Assembly (NCBI RefSeq): GCF_029948125.1
Contig: NZ_JASAMB010000004.1
Coordinates: forward strand, 124,001-188,000
Reading direction: 5' to 3'
From: Catellatospora sp. KI3
Lineage (GTDB): Bacteria; Actinomycetota; Actinomycetes; Mycobacteriales; Micromonosporaceae
DNA: 64,000 nt
This document shows positions 7,608 through 16,086 of this stretch, one piece after another. The notes under the pieces were generated by a model. The model saw only the letters and a list, made by a program, of their open reading frames with translations, made no database searches and was not told the origin of the DNA. Within the stretch, counting starts at the first letter, position 1; every line of letters begins with the position of its first letter. The translations under genes and the position numbers were made by a program.

Positions 7608-10600
7608 TCAACTCAGCGGTTCGATCCAGATGTTGCGGAAGCGCGGGTTCTCGCCTGGATCGCCGTGGTCCTGCAGGGCTATGGAGCCGGCCGTCGGCCC
7701 TTCGGCCTGGCCGTTTCCGGTGGGGCCGTTGACGGCGACGTTGTTGTGGACGACGACGCCGTTCCATACCACGGTGATTCTGGCATCTTCGATCTTCGTG
7801 CCCGCCGCGTTGAACCGCGCGGCGCGGAACGAGATGTCGAACGTCTGCCAGGTGTTGGGCGCGGTGGCCATGTTCCGGTCGGGGGCGCGCTTGAGGTAGA
7901 CGGCTCCCGCCTCGTTGTTGGCCAGGGTGGTGTCACCGTAGGAATCCAGCACCTGGATCTCGTATCGTTCCTGGAGGTAGAACCCGCTGTTGCCGCGGGT
8001 CTGCCCGGTGACGTCCGGCGGGTAGACGGGTTCCAGCCACTCGCCGTGCAGCTTGAAGTCGCCGAACTTCGCTCTGGTACGGATGTTCCCGCCCAGCGAC
8101 TCCATGGAACCTCCGGCCACCGGCCAGGCCGCCGGGCTGCCGTCCGTGTTCTCCCACGCCGCCAGACCGGTGCCGTCGAACAGCTGGATGCGAGGTACCG
8201 CGGTGACGACCACGTGGTCGAGGTTGCTGCCGTTGGCGCCCGTCGTCGTCGCACGGATCTTGACCTGCCCGGCAGGCAGCGACGTGGTCAGCGTCGTGGT
8301 CCGCCAGGTGGTCCAGGCGCCTGTCGGCGGGAACGAGAGTGCCGGGCTGACAGTCGTGCCGTTGACGGCGACTGCCAGCGGCCGGTCGACGGTCTTGCCG
8401 TTGGCGTAGCGGAACGACAGCGAGTGGTTTCCCGCCGTCGGCACGCTGACCGTCCATTCGACATACCCGCCGGTGTTGGCCGTGTCGGCGAAGTCGGCGT
8501 ACCCGGCCCCGGTGTATCCGGCATGCTCGGTCCCCACGGTCGCGCCGCTGAGCGCCGCCTGCTCGGCCTGGTAGGTGCTGCCGGCCAGGGAGTTCAGGGT
8601 GTACCAGGCCTCCGTGCTCCACAGGGACTGCCCGGACGCCGAACTGAACGGCCGCGGCGAGTGCACATACACCACCCGTCCGGATTCCAGGCCGTTGATG
8701 CGTAGCGTGACCTTCCGGCCGTCGGCCGAGGGGATCGCCGAGGCGACGCTCAGCGTCTCCTGGTCGACCTTCGGGCCGCCGTAGTCCGAGGTCGGGGTGT
8801 AGCGCCACTGCTGGACGGCGTACCGCGAGGCCAGCGAGCTCAGCGTCGCGGCCGACAGCGGCTGGGTGTACTCGAGTTCGAAGCCGCCGGCCACCGCCCG
8901 CATCGCCAGGATGTCGAAGGCGCTGCTGCCGCTGGGGGTCAGCTTCTGCAGACCGTAGCGGAGCTTGCCCTGCTGGCGCCAGTTGCTGCTGGCGCGTTCG
9001 TCGCCGATGCCGCCCGCGTAGATCGCGCCGTCGGGGCCGAGGGTGAGCCGGCTGATGCCGGCCTCCAACCCCTGGGTGAAGCGGAAGACCGCGCCCTGGT
9101 ACTCGCCGTTGACCTTCTCCAGGTACCCGCGCTGGATGCCGCCGTAGGTGACGTCGCCGAACAGCATCTGCCCGGCGAACTGGCCCTGGGTGAGCATGAT
9201 CGGGGTGCTCGGCGAGTTCGCGATCTCGTTGTGCGGCAGCCAAAGGACCGGCTGCGTGGCGGCGTTCGCGTCGAACGGACCGGCCGGATCGTTGAAGTGG
9301 TTGAAGAACCGGCCCGGCTTGAGCTGCACCAGCTTGTTGGCCGGCAGCCAGTCGCCCTGGTTGTCGGTGACGAAGATGCCGCCCTCGGGACCCCACCCCA
9401 TGCCGTTCGGGGTACGCAGTCCGCTCGCCGTGTACTCGACCTGGCCGGTCGCCTTGTTCACCTTGATCGCGGTGCCGCGGTTGGCGGCCAGCTGCGGTCT
9501 GGTGGTGTGGCCGCCGGGGGTGATCTGTACCGACAGGTTGAGGTAGAAGTATCCGTCCTTGTACAGCAGCCCGAACGCGAACTCGTGGTAGGTCCCGCCG
9601 AACGGCCAGGTCGCCACCGTGCGCTTGTTGTCGATGATGTCGTCGCCGTTGGTGTCGTTCAGCTCGACCAGCCGGGACCGCTCGGAGACGTACAGCTTGC
9701 CGTCCACGTACTTGATGCCCATCGGGTCCTGCATCCCGGTGGCGATCCGCTTCACGGTCACCTGCGCGGCGGAGGTGGCGCCGGTGACGTTGCCCAGCAG
9801 GTAGACCTCGCCGAGCGGCTGGGTGGTGCCGTAGTCGCCGCCCCAGGTGGTGATGGCCAGCCGGTTGTCGGGCAGCCAGTCCATGCCGGTGACCTTCGGC
9901 TGGAACCCGCTGGGACGCAGGTCGGTCAGCGTGTAGTCGGGGTGCACCGCGTTCAGCGGCAGCCCGTCGCCCGGGGTGTCGGCGCCCTCGACGCATTCCT
10001 TGGTGCCCGGCGCGGTCACCCGGGTGACGCCGGCTTCGGTGCTCAGCGCCGTGGTCGGCACGAGGACGAACTGTGCGGAGCCCGGTGGCTGCCACTCCAG
10101 TTTGAGCGCCTGCCCGCCCGTGTTGTCGAAGTGCTCGATGCGCAGCTTGTGATAGCCGGCGGACAGGTCGACGGTGCCGTCCTTCGCCGATACGCCGTGC
10201 ACGCCGTCGTGGCTGACGACCGTGGTGAAGGTGCTGTTGGAGTCGTCGTTGTCGACGACGGTGCTCTTGTCGATGCGCAGGCGGGAGCCGTCGTCGCTGG
10301 TGAGCCGGAAGGCGTACGAGCCGGCCGTGGTGATGTTGACGTTCGCCACGACCTGGGTGAGGAACCTGTCGGCGATGCCGAATTCGGTCTCGGTCGACCA
10401 GTTGATCACCGGCATCAGCCTGTCGAAGTTGGGCGTCTGCCCGGGCTTGAGCGTGCACAGCGCGTTCAAGTCGGCGGCGAGGCTGTAGGTGCGCAACGTG
10501 ACGCCGGGATCCTGCGCCGGGATCGCGGCCTGCGCGGACCCGGGCATGGACACGGACAGCAGCGACAGGCTCAGCCCCAGAGCGAGGACTGAGGCCCGGT

Positions 10601-10640
10601 GGCGACGGCGGGCTCTTTCGGGGACGGTGGGAGAACTCAT
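7608..10640 (-). CDS. Secreted PA14 / sorbosone-dehydrogenase-like / CBM / DUF1080 protein
   Basis: A 1010-residue exported multidomain protein. In order: signal peptide (about 1-40, ending GSAQA); a PA14 carbohydrate-binding domain (about 45-200, with TTAGSYAFRLTSDDGSRLRI); a six-bladed propeller like PQQ-type glucose/sorbosone dehydrogenases (about 230-600, with NGMGWGPEGGIFVTDNQGD); a CBM6/35-like lectin domain (about 680-800, with GGYVEWTVSVPTAGNHSL); and a C-terminal DUF1080 (3-keto-disaccharide hydrolase) jelly roll (about 805-1010, with RGNSGFYLQERYEIQVLD). Such proteins act outside the cell on polysaccharides or oxidised sugars. The start ATG has AGAAGGA upstream. It is divergent from the cupin gene across a 300-base promoter region. 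Confidence 0.88.
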   Translation of the reverse strand: MSSPTVPERARRRHRASVLALGLSLSLLSVSMPGSAQAAIPAQDPGVTLRTYSLAADLNALCTLKPGQTPNFDRLMPVINWSTETEFGIADRFLTQVVANVNITTAGSYAFRLTSDDGSRLRIDKSTVVDNDDSNSTFTTVVSHDGVHGVSAKDGTVDLSAGYHKLRIEHFDNTGGQALKLEWQPPGSAQFVLVPTTALSTEAGVTRVTAPGTKECVEGADTPGDGLPLNAVHPDYTLTDLRPSGFQPKVTGMDWLPDNRLAITTWGGDYGTTQPLGEVYLLGNVTGATSAAQVTVKRIATGMQDPMGIKYVDGKLYVSERSRLVELNDTNGDDIIDNKRTVATWPFGGTYHEFAFGLLYKDGYFYLNLSVQITPGGHTTRPQLAANRGTAIKVNKATGQVEYTASGLRTPNGMGWGPEGGIFVTDNQGDWLPANKLVQLKPGRFFNHFNDPAGPFDANAATQPVLWLPHNEIANSPSTPIMLTQGQFAGQMLFGDVTYGGIQRGYLEKVNGEYQGAVFRFTQGLEAGISRLTLGPDGAIYAGGIGDERASSNWRQQGKLRYGLQKLTPSGSSAFDILAMRAVAGGFELEYTQPLSAATLSSLASRYAVQQWRYTPTSDYGGPKVDQETLSVASAIPSADGRKVTLRINGLESGRVVYVHSPRPFSSASGQSLWSTEAWYTLNSLAGSTYQAEQAALSGATVGTEHAGYTGAGYADFADTANTGGYVEWTVSVPTAGNHSLSFRYANGKTVDRPLAVAVNGTTVSPALSFPPTGAWTTWRTTTLTTSLPAGQVKIRATTTGANGSNLDHVVVTAVPRIQLFDGTGLAAWENTDGSPAAWPVAGGSMESLGGNIRTRAKFGDFKLHGEWLEPVYPPDVTGQTRGNSGFYLQERYEIQVLDSYGDTTLANNEAGAVYLKRAPDRNMATAPNTWQTFDISFRAARFNAAGTKIEDARITVVWNGVVVHNNVAVNGPTGNGQAEGPTAGSIALQDHGDPGENPRFRNIWIEPLS

Positions 10641-10820
10641 GGCGATCCTTCTCGCGATCGCACCCGGGCAGCAGCGCACGCGCAGGCCCGGATGACGGGT
10701 GGATCAGGCGGGTTGCCTGACGCAGGTGGGACGTGCGCCGCCACGTCGTGTTCTCAAGGGATCTCGCCGCTATCGCTTCCTGAAGTACCTCCCGGGGTCG
10801 AGGCGGAGGCGATCCGCGAT

Positions 10821-10869
10821 CGGACGTCACATCGAAATGTTGACGTCCGTCTACGCGGGACACTAGCGT
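10821..10869 (+). promoter_or_regulatory. Promoter with overlapping inverted-repeat operator
   Basis: CGGACGTCA (10821-10829) and TGACGTCCG (10841-10849) form a perfect 9-bp inverted repeat with an 11-base spacer. The right arm overlaps a -35-like TTGACG at 10840-10845; an 18-base spacer leads to TAGCGT at 10864-10869. The arrangement suits repression of the cupin gene 70 bases downstream. The rest of 10641-10939 shows nothing else I can name. Confidence 0.6.
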
Positions 10870-10939
10870 CTAGCCACCGTCGGGAAAACCCTTTCCGAGA
10901 TTTTTGGCCTCAGGTGCAGCCGACAGCGAGGAGCCGCGG

Positions 10940-11719
10940 ATGAACACGTCGACTGGGCCGGGCTCCCCGGCCGGCCTCGCGCCGCTGCCCGGCGGGGTGG
11001 GCGTCTCGCAGCTGCGGGTGTACGGGACCACCGCGCCCGACGGCCTGGTGGGCGGCACCCCGCACCTGCATCTGTGCTGCACCGAGGCGTACGTGGTGCA
11101 GGCCGGCACCGGCGCGGTCCAGACGCTGACGATGAGCGGCTTCGAGCAGACGCCGCTGCGGCCCGGCACGGTGCTCTGGTTCACCCCGGGCACCATCCAC
11201 CGCCTGGTCAACCACGGCGGCCTGGAGATCACGGTGCTGATGCAGAACAGCGGGCTGCCGGAGGCCGGTGACGCGGTGCTGACGTTCCCGCCCTCGGTGC
11301 TGGCCGACCCGCAGCGGTACGCCGCGGCCGCCGCCCTGCCCGGTGGCGGCGCCCCGGACGACGCCCCGCCGGCCGACGGCACACCCGGCGCGACGCTGGC
11401 CGCCGCGTACGCCCGGCGCGATCTCGCGGTGCTCGGGTTCGAGCAGTTGCGGGCGGCGGCCGACGCCGGCGACCTCGGGCCGCTGCGCGACTTCCACCAG
11501 GCGGCGGCCCGCCTGGTGGCACCGCACCTGCCCCGGTGGCGGGAGCGGTTCGCCGCCGGCGCACTGCGGGCGGCGCAGGACACCGCCGCCCAGCTGGACG
11601 CGCTGGCCGACGGACGGCCCGACCATCTGGCCGACGCCGCGGTGCACGGCTTCGCCGCGCCCGGCGAGCAGGGCCGCCACGGCATGTGCGGGCTGCTGAA
11701 CACCTACCCGATCCGGTAG
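10940..11719 (+). CDS. Cupin-domain protein
   Basis: A 259-residue soluble protein. Residues about 15-115 form a cupin barrel: HLHLCCTEAYVVQAGTGAVQ corresponds to motif 1 (GxxxHxHxxxxEhhhVhxG form) and PGTVLWFTPGTIHRLVN to motif 2, giving a likely metal site from the two His of HLH, the Glu and the later His. The C-terminal half is Ala-rich and helical and may add a second function or dimerise. The ATG at 940 of this kilobase has CGAGGAG upstream. It precedes the NMT1-type importer operon on the same strand, so it could act on or sense the imported compound. Confidence 0.75.
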   Translation: MNTSTGPGSPAGLAPLPGGVGVSQLRVYGTTAPDGLVGGTPHLHLCCTEAYVVQAGTGAVQTLTMSGFEQTPLRPGTVLWFTPGTIHRLVNHGGLEITVLMQNSGLPEAGDAVLTFPPSVLADPQRYAAAAALPGGGAPDDAPPADGTPGATLAAAYARRDLAVLGFEQLRAAADAGDLGPLRDFHQAAARLVAPHLPRWRERFAAGALRAAQDTAAQLDALADGRPDHLADAAVHGFAAPGEQGRHGMCGLLNTYPIR

Positions 11720-11788
11720 CGGGCCCACCTCCTCCGCGATCCTGCAAACGTATCATGTAAATATTTATAGATCCGTTTCTGACAGCCC

Positions 11789-11841
11789 TTGCCTGATGGA
11801 CGACATCCTCTCTAGTGTCCGTTCAGCGGAAAGCGCTTCCC
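11789..11841 (+). promoter_or_regulatory. Promoter and LacI-like operator of importer operon
   Basis: TTGCCT (11789-11794), an 18-base spacer and TAGTGT (11813-11818) make a sigma70-type promoter. The near-palindrome GGAAAGCGCTTCCC at 11828-11841 sits just downstream, centred on AGCGCT as in LacI-family operators, where binding would block initiation. The TPP-riboswitch core expected for thiamine transporters is absent. Confidence 0.5.
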
Positions 11842-11884
11842 GGAAATTGCCAGGAAACCTTCCGTCCATCCGGGAGGAGCCGTC

Positions 11885-12772
11885 GTGCACGATGGATCGG
11901 CAAGTGGATCAACCGTTGGCGGCGCGGCGGCGCGCGCGGCCGGTCAACCCACGCCGGCCCTGCGGACCCCCGCCCAGCCGCTGACACGGCTGGTCCGGTT
12001 CGGCGACGCGCTGTGGCGGCCCGCGCTGCTGCTGGGCATCGTGTTCGCGGGGTGGTGGGCGCTGTCGGAGACCGGGGCCGTCCCGCACTACCTGGTGCCG
12101 ACCCCGGCGCAGGTATGGCAGACGATGGTCGACAAGCGGGCGTTCCTCTGGCTGAACACCTACGTCACGCTCTACGAGACCGTCATCGGCTTCGTGCTGG
12201 CCGTGCTGCTGGGCCTGGTCACCGCCGTCCTGATCGCCTACTCGCGCACCATGGAGCGGGCGCTCTACCCGATCGTGCTGTTCGCCCAGGTCATCCCTAA
12301 GATCGCCATCGCGCCGCTGCTGATCGTCTGGTTCGGCTTCGGCCTGGCCCCGAAGATCATTCTCGCGGTGCTGATCGCGTTCTTCCCGGTGGTCATCTCC
12401 GGGGTGGCCGGGCTGCGGTCCACCGACCCCGAGCTGGTGGACCTGTCCAGGACCATGGGCGCGAGCCCGTGGCAGACCTTTCGGAAGATCAGATTCCCCA
12501 ACGCCCTGCCGCACCTGATGGCCGGGGTGAAGGTGGCCGTCACCCTCGCGGTGGTGGGCGCCGTGGTCGGCGAGTTCGTCGGCGCGAACGAAGGCCTGGG
12601 ATACGTGCTCCTGCTTGCCAACGGCAACCTCGACTCGGCCCTGCTGTTCGCCGACCTGTTCCTGATGTCACTGATCGGCATCGTGCTGTTCGCGATCGTC
12701 GAGGTGACCGAGGCAGTACTCATCCCGTGGCACGCCAGCAGGCGGTCCGGGACTCCGCTCACCACGTCCTGA
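11885..12772 (+). CDS. ABC transporter permease (SsuC/ThiX type)
   Basis: A 295-residue inner-membrane protein with about six helices and the BPD_transp_1 fold. The EAA coupling loop that touches the ATPase is visible as DLSRTMGASPWQTFRKIRFPN-type sequence near residues 185-205. The closest type is the permease of NMT1/THI5 importers for sulfonates, nitrate or pyrimidine precursors. The start is GTG at 11885 after a strong GGGAGGAG. It is followed after 41 bases by the binding protein and then the ATPase, giving a complete single-permease importer. Confidence 0.92.
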   Translation: MHDGSASGSTVGGAAARAAGQPTPALRTPAQPLTRLVRFGDALWRPALLLGIVFAGWWALSETGAVPHYLVPTPAQVWQTMVDKRAFLWLNTYVTLYETVIGFVLAVLLGLVTAVLIAYSRTMERALYPIVLFAQVIPKIAIAPLLIVWFGFGLAPKIILAVLIAFFPVVISGVAGLRSTDPELVDLSRTMGASPWQTFRKIRFPNALPHLMAGVKVAVTLAVVGAVVGEFVGANEGLGYVLLLANGNLDSALLFADLFLMSLIGIVLFAIVEVTEAVLIPWHASRRSGTPLTTS

Positions 12773-12813
12773 CGGGGATTGACCTCCCGTCGCCGCGCTA
12801 GGAGGACCACCGA

Positions 12814-13812
12814 ATGAGAAGACTTCCCGTGCTGGCGGCCGCGTTCGCGCTGCTGCTGGGCGCCGCCGCCTGCGCTCCGGGCACGAACGACCAGCCCGCC
12901 GCGCCCGGTGGGAGCAAGAAGGTCACCCTGACCCTCAACTGGGTCCCGTACGGCGAGCACGCCCCGTTCTACTACGGCCTCGACAAGGGGTTCTACCAGG
13001 CCGAGGGCATCGACCTGGTGATCAAGGCAGGCGGCGGCTCCGGCAAGACCGTCCAGGCCGTGGCCCAGCAGCAGACCGACTTCGGCTGGGCCGACACTCC
13101 CCCGCTGCTCAAGGCGATCACCACCGGGATGAAGGTGAAGAGCGTCGGGGTGTTCCTGCAGAAGGGGCCGTCGTCGGTCGAGTTCCTCGCCGACAAGAAC
13201 ATCACGAAGATCAGCGACCTCAAGGGCAAGACCGTCGGCGGTACGCCCGGAGACGCGATGTACGCGACCTTCCCCGCGCTGCTCAAGGCCAACGGCGTCG
13301 ACCCGGCCGAGGTGAAGGTGGTCAACGTCGACGCGGCCGGGAAGATCGCCGCGCTGGCCGAGGGCAAGGTCGACGCGATCCAGGGCTTCTTCCACGACCA
13401 GGCCCCGACCATCGAGGCCAAGACCGGTAAGAAGGTCGACCACCTGCTGTTCGCCGATTTCGGGCTCAACCTGCTCGGCACCGGCCTGGTCGTGCACGAC
13501 GACACGCTGGCCAAGGATCCGGAGCTGGTCAAGGCGTTCGTCCGGGCCACCCAGAAGTCCTGGGCCGAGGCGGCCAAGGACGTCCCGGGCGCGGCCGCCG
13601 CGATGGAGAAGCTCGCCGACAACGAACCGGCCAAGGACGTGCTGATCAAGCAGCTCACGCTGTGCCTGCCGCTGGTCGACACGGCGGCCCCGGGCATCAA
13701 CGCCGAGGCCAAGTGGGTCGAGACCATCGACCTGATGGCCAAGCACGCCGAGTTGAAGGACGCGGGCGCGCCGAGCAAGTACTGGTCCGGCACGTTCGCG
13801 GCGAAGGGCTGA
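12814..13812 (+). CDS. ABC substrate-binding lipoprotein, NMT1/THI5 type
   Basis: A 332-residue lipoprotein. The signal peptide ends in GAAAC with Cys20 as probable lipid anchor. The mature part matches the SsuA/THI5 fold: LTLNWVPYGEHAPFYYGLDKG is the family's N-terminal signature, and DFGWADTPPLLKA and LKGKTVGGTPGDA line the binding cleft in relatives. Members bind sulfonates, nitrate, or formylaminopyrimidine/HMP. The WVPYGEHAPFY segment and the adjacent NCS1-like permease favour a pyrimidine-like ligand, but this is inference. The ATG follows AGGAGGACCACC at ideal spacing. Confidence 0.9.
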   Translation: MRRLPVLAAAFALLLGAAACAPGTNDQPAAPGGSKKVTLTLNWVPYGEHAPFYYGLDKGFYQAEGIDLVIKAGGGSGKTVQAVAQQQTDFGWADTPPLLKAITTGMKVKSVGVFLQKGPSSVEFLADKNITKISDLKGKTVGGTPGDAMYATFPALLKANGVDPAEVKVVNVDAAGKIAALAEGKVDAIQGFFHDQAPTIEAKTGKKVDHLLFADFGLNLLGTGLVVHDDTLAKDPELVKAFVRATQKSWAEAAKDVPGAAAAMEKLADNEPAKDVLIKQLTLCLPLVDTAAPGINAEAKWVETIDLMAKHAELKDAGAPSKYWSGTFAAKG

Positions 13813-13815
13813 CAG

Positions 13816-14604
13816 ATGACCGTCTCATCGACGGCCGCGCCGGCGGTGGATCTCACCGGCCTGACCGTGCGCTTCCAGTCCAAGCGCACCCAGACCGTCG
13901 CGGTGGACGACGTCACGATGCGGGTCGCCCCCGGCGAGTTCGTGACCATCGTCGGCCCGTCCGGCTGCGGCAAGTCCACCCTGCTCAAGATTGTCGCAGG
14001 GTTGGTGGCGCCGACCTCCGGCACGGTCTCGTTGATGGGACGGCCGGTCACCGGCGCCCAGAAGGAGATCGGGTACGTGTTCCAGCGCGCCGCCCTGCTC
14101 GACTGGCGGGGCGTGCGCAAGAACATCCTGCTGCAGGCCGAGATCCGGGGCATGGACCGGCGCCAGGCAGCCCGGCGCGCCGACGAGCTGATCGGCCTCA
14201 CCGGGCTGACCGGCTTCGAGGACGCGCTGCCGCACGAGCTGTCCGGCGGCATGCAGCAGCGGGTGGCGCTGTGCCGCGCGCTGCTGCACCAGCCGTCGGT
14301 GCTGCTGATGGACGAGCCGTTCGGCGCGCTGGACGCGCTGACCCGCGAGCAGCTCAACGCCGAACTCAACCGGATCTGGCGGGAGACCGGCACCACCATC
14401 CTGCTGGTCACGCACTCCATCGCGGAGGCGGTCTTCCTGGGCACCAGGGTCGAGGTGATGAGCCCACGGCCCGGCCGGATCGTGCGGACCATCGACGTCG
14501 ACCTGCCGGCCGAGCGCGACTACGCCAAGGTGATGTCCGACCAGCGCTTCGACCGGTTCGCCACCGAGATCCGCGGCCTGCTCGGGGCGGGAGCCAACCA
14601 CTGA
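13816..14604 (+). CDS. ABC transporter ATPase subunit
   Basis: A 262-residue nucleotide-binding subunit with Walker A GPSGCGKSTLL (about residues 49-59), Q loop at YVFQRAALLDW, signature LSGGMQQRVALCRALL, Walker B LLMDEPFGALD and the switch His in LVTHSIAEAV. It energises the upstream permease and belongs to the SsuB/TauB/ThiZ group. The ATG lies three bases after the binding-protein stop, and the stop is overlapped by the next gene's probable CTG start, so expression is tightly coupled. Confidence 0.93.
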   Translation: MTVSSTAAPAVDLTGLTVRFQSKRTQTVAVDDVTMRVAPGEFVTIVGPSGCGKSTLLKIVAGLVAPTSGTVSLMGRPVTGAQKEIGYVFQRAALLDWRGVRKNILLQAEIRGMDRRQAARRADELIGLTGLTGFEDALPHELSGGMQQRVALCRALLHQPSVLLMDEPFGALDALTREQLNAELNRIWRETGTTILLVTHSIAEAVFLGTRVEVMSPRPGRIVRTIDVDLPAERDYAKVMSDQRFDRFATEIRGLLGAGANH

Positions 14605-15809
14605 CCGGGGCACCGGCGCCGGCCCGCCGCTGGAGCGCGGCGGCGGGCGCCTGGCTCGGGCTGGGGGCCGCGCCCGCCGCGCTGATCCTGGGCGCCGGAA
14701 TGGCCCGCCGGCACGACGGCGCCGTCCCGCTGCTCGCACTGCTCGGCGGCGCGGCCCTGATGGCGGCACTGCTGCTCGGGCAGGGCGCGCTGGGGCTGCG
14801 CCAGCCGTACGGGGAGAACGCCGCCCTCACCGAGCTGGCCCCGCGCTACCTGCCGGGCCGGGCCGGGGTCCTGCTCGGCGCGGTGCTCGCCGCCGCGATG
14901 ATCGGCTGGAACGGCTTCAACGTCGGCCTGGGCGGGGCGTCGCTGGCGAAGGTCACCGGGCTGCCCGGTCCGGCCGGCGCGCTGCTGCTGGCCGGGGCCG
15001 TGCTGGCCGCGTCGTTCGTGCCGGGCCGGTGGAACAACCGGATCGCCGTGCTGACCACGGTCGCGGCGCTGGCGCTGGTCGCGGTGTGCGTGCTGCTGCT
15101 GCGCCCGGACGCCGCGCCGGTGACCGCCGACCCGGGCGGCTGGGCCACCCTCGCCGACGTCGCCGCGATCGGCGGCTACGTCGCGGTGTTCGCGCTGCGC
15201 GCGCCGGACTTCAGCCGCGGCCTGGCCACCCGACGCGACCTGGCGATCTGCGTGGCGCTGCTGGTCGGACCGGCCGTCCTGGTCACCGCGGCCGGCGCCG
15301 GGGTCTGGCTGCGCACCGGCAGCGCCGACGTGGTCGCGGTGCTGGCCGACGCGCCGGGCGTCGCGGTCTACGGCAACGTCTTCGTCACCGTCGGGGTGTT
15401 CGCGCCCGCGCTGACCACCACCTTCTCCGGCGCGCTCGCGCTGCGGGCGGTCTGGCCGCGGCTGCCGGCCACCGCCGGGATCGCGATCGTCGCGGTCCTC
15501 GGCGGCACGCTGGCCGCGGTGCGCTTCGACCGGGCGCTGCTGACCTGGCTGACCGTGCTCGCCGCCACCCTGCCACCGCTGATCATCCCGATGGCCGTCG
15601 AGGGCTGGCGGCGGCGGCAGGGCCGGCCCGCCCGGCTGGTGCCGGTCTGGACCTGGCTGCCCGCCGGACTGGCCGCGACCGCGCTGACCGTCGCCGGGTC
15701 ACCGGCCGGGCCGGTGGTCGGCCTCGCGATCGCGGCGGCCGCCACCGGCTGGCAGGTCCACCGGCAGCGGCGGCCCGTCCGGTCGGCGCCAGCCCGATCA
15801 GGTCGGTGA
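14601..15809 (+). CDS. NCS1-like (cytosine/HMP permease type) transporter, probable CTG start
   Basis: A roughly 402-residue inner-membrane protein with 11-12 hydrophobic helices. Early helix sequence AAAMIGWNGFNVGLGGASLAK and the later DFSRGLATRRDL loop match NCS1 permeases of the CodB/CytX kind, which import cytosine or hydroxymethylpyrimidine. Helix 1 begins at once after the ATPase stop. The first in-frame ATG (14700) would delete that helix. The best initiation point is CTG at 14601, seven bases after GGGAG and overlapping the ATPase TGA as CTGA. It ends near the convergent ferredoxin gene. Confidence 0.75.
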   Translation: MTGAPAPARRWSAAAGAWLGLGAAPAALILGAGMARRHDGAVPLLALLGGAALMAALLLGQGALGLRQPYGENAALTELAPRYLPGRAGVLLGAVLAAAMIGWNGFNVGLGGASLAKVTGLPGPAGALLLAGAVLAASFVPGRWNNRIAVLTTVAALALVAVCVLLLRPDAAPVTADPGGWATLADVAAIGGYVAVFALRAPDFSRGLATRRDLAICVALLVGPAVLVTAAGAGVWLRTGSADVVAVLADAPGVAVYGNVFVTVGVFAPALTTTFSGALALRAVWPRLPATAGIAIVAVLGGTLAAVRFDRALLTWLTVLAATLPPLIIPMAVEGWRRRQGRPARLVPVWTWLPAGLAATALTVAGSPAGPVVGLAIAAAATGWQVHRQRRPVRSAPARSGR

Positions 15810-15867
15810 GCCGCCGACCACACGGCCGCGACCGTTCCGCACCGCTGAACACGAATCGCCCGACCGG

Positions 15868-16086
15868 CTACGAGATCGTCGCGCCGGTCTCCGCGTCCCG
15901 GATGGTGATCGCCGCCGCAGGGCAGATCTCCGCCGCCTCGAGCACGTCGTCGTCCGGTTCGATCAGTTCCTGGATCGGCACGGACAGCGACTGCGCGTTC
16001 AGCCGGAACCGCTTGGGGGCGATGGACGTGCACGTGCCCGAACCCGCGCACGCATCGTGGTCTACGCTGATCCGCCACCGGCTCAC
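15868..16086 (-). CDS. 3Fe-4S ferredoxin
   Basis: A 72-residue electron carrier of the type that serves bacterial P450s. Cluster ligands appear as CAGSGTC (first two Cys, with Gly where a 4Fe-4S protein would have the middle Cys) and a final Cys in EICPAAAI, hence 3Fe-4S. The start GTG overlaps the stop of the upstream P450 as GTGA, so the two are made together. It is the last gene of the long minus-strand cluster and probably reduces one or more of its three P450s. No ferredoxin reductase is nearby. Confidence 0.88.
   Translation of the reverse strand: MSRWRISVDHDACAGSGTCTSIAPKRFRLNAQSLSVPIQELIEPDDDVLEAAEICPAAAITIRDAETGATIS

Noticed and set aside
7933..10863. 976-codon open frame parallel to the large secreted-protein gene
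   Set aside because: It is the same strand in another frame, with Arg/Ala/Gly/His-rich sequence and no domain; the overlapping frame has four recognisable domains and a signal peptide.
11720..11884. TPP riboswitch upstream of the NMT1-type importer
   Set aside because: The conserved CTGAGA and ACCTGATCTGGATAATGCC-type elements are absent; promoter and LacI-like palindrome are seen instead.
12265..13746. 493-codon minus-strand frame across the importer genes
   Set aside because: Antisense to the permease and binding-protein genes, which are clearly real; no domain found.
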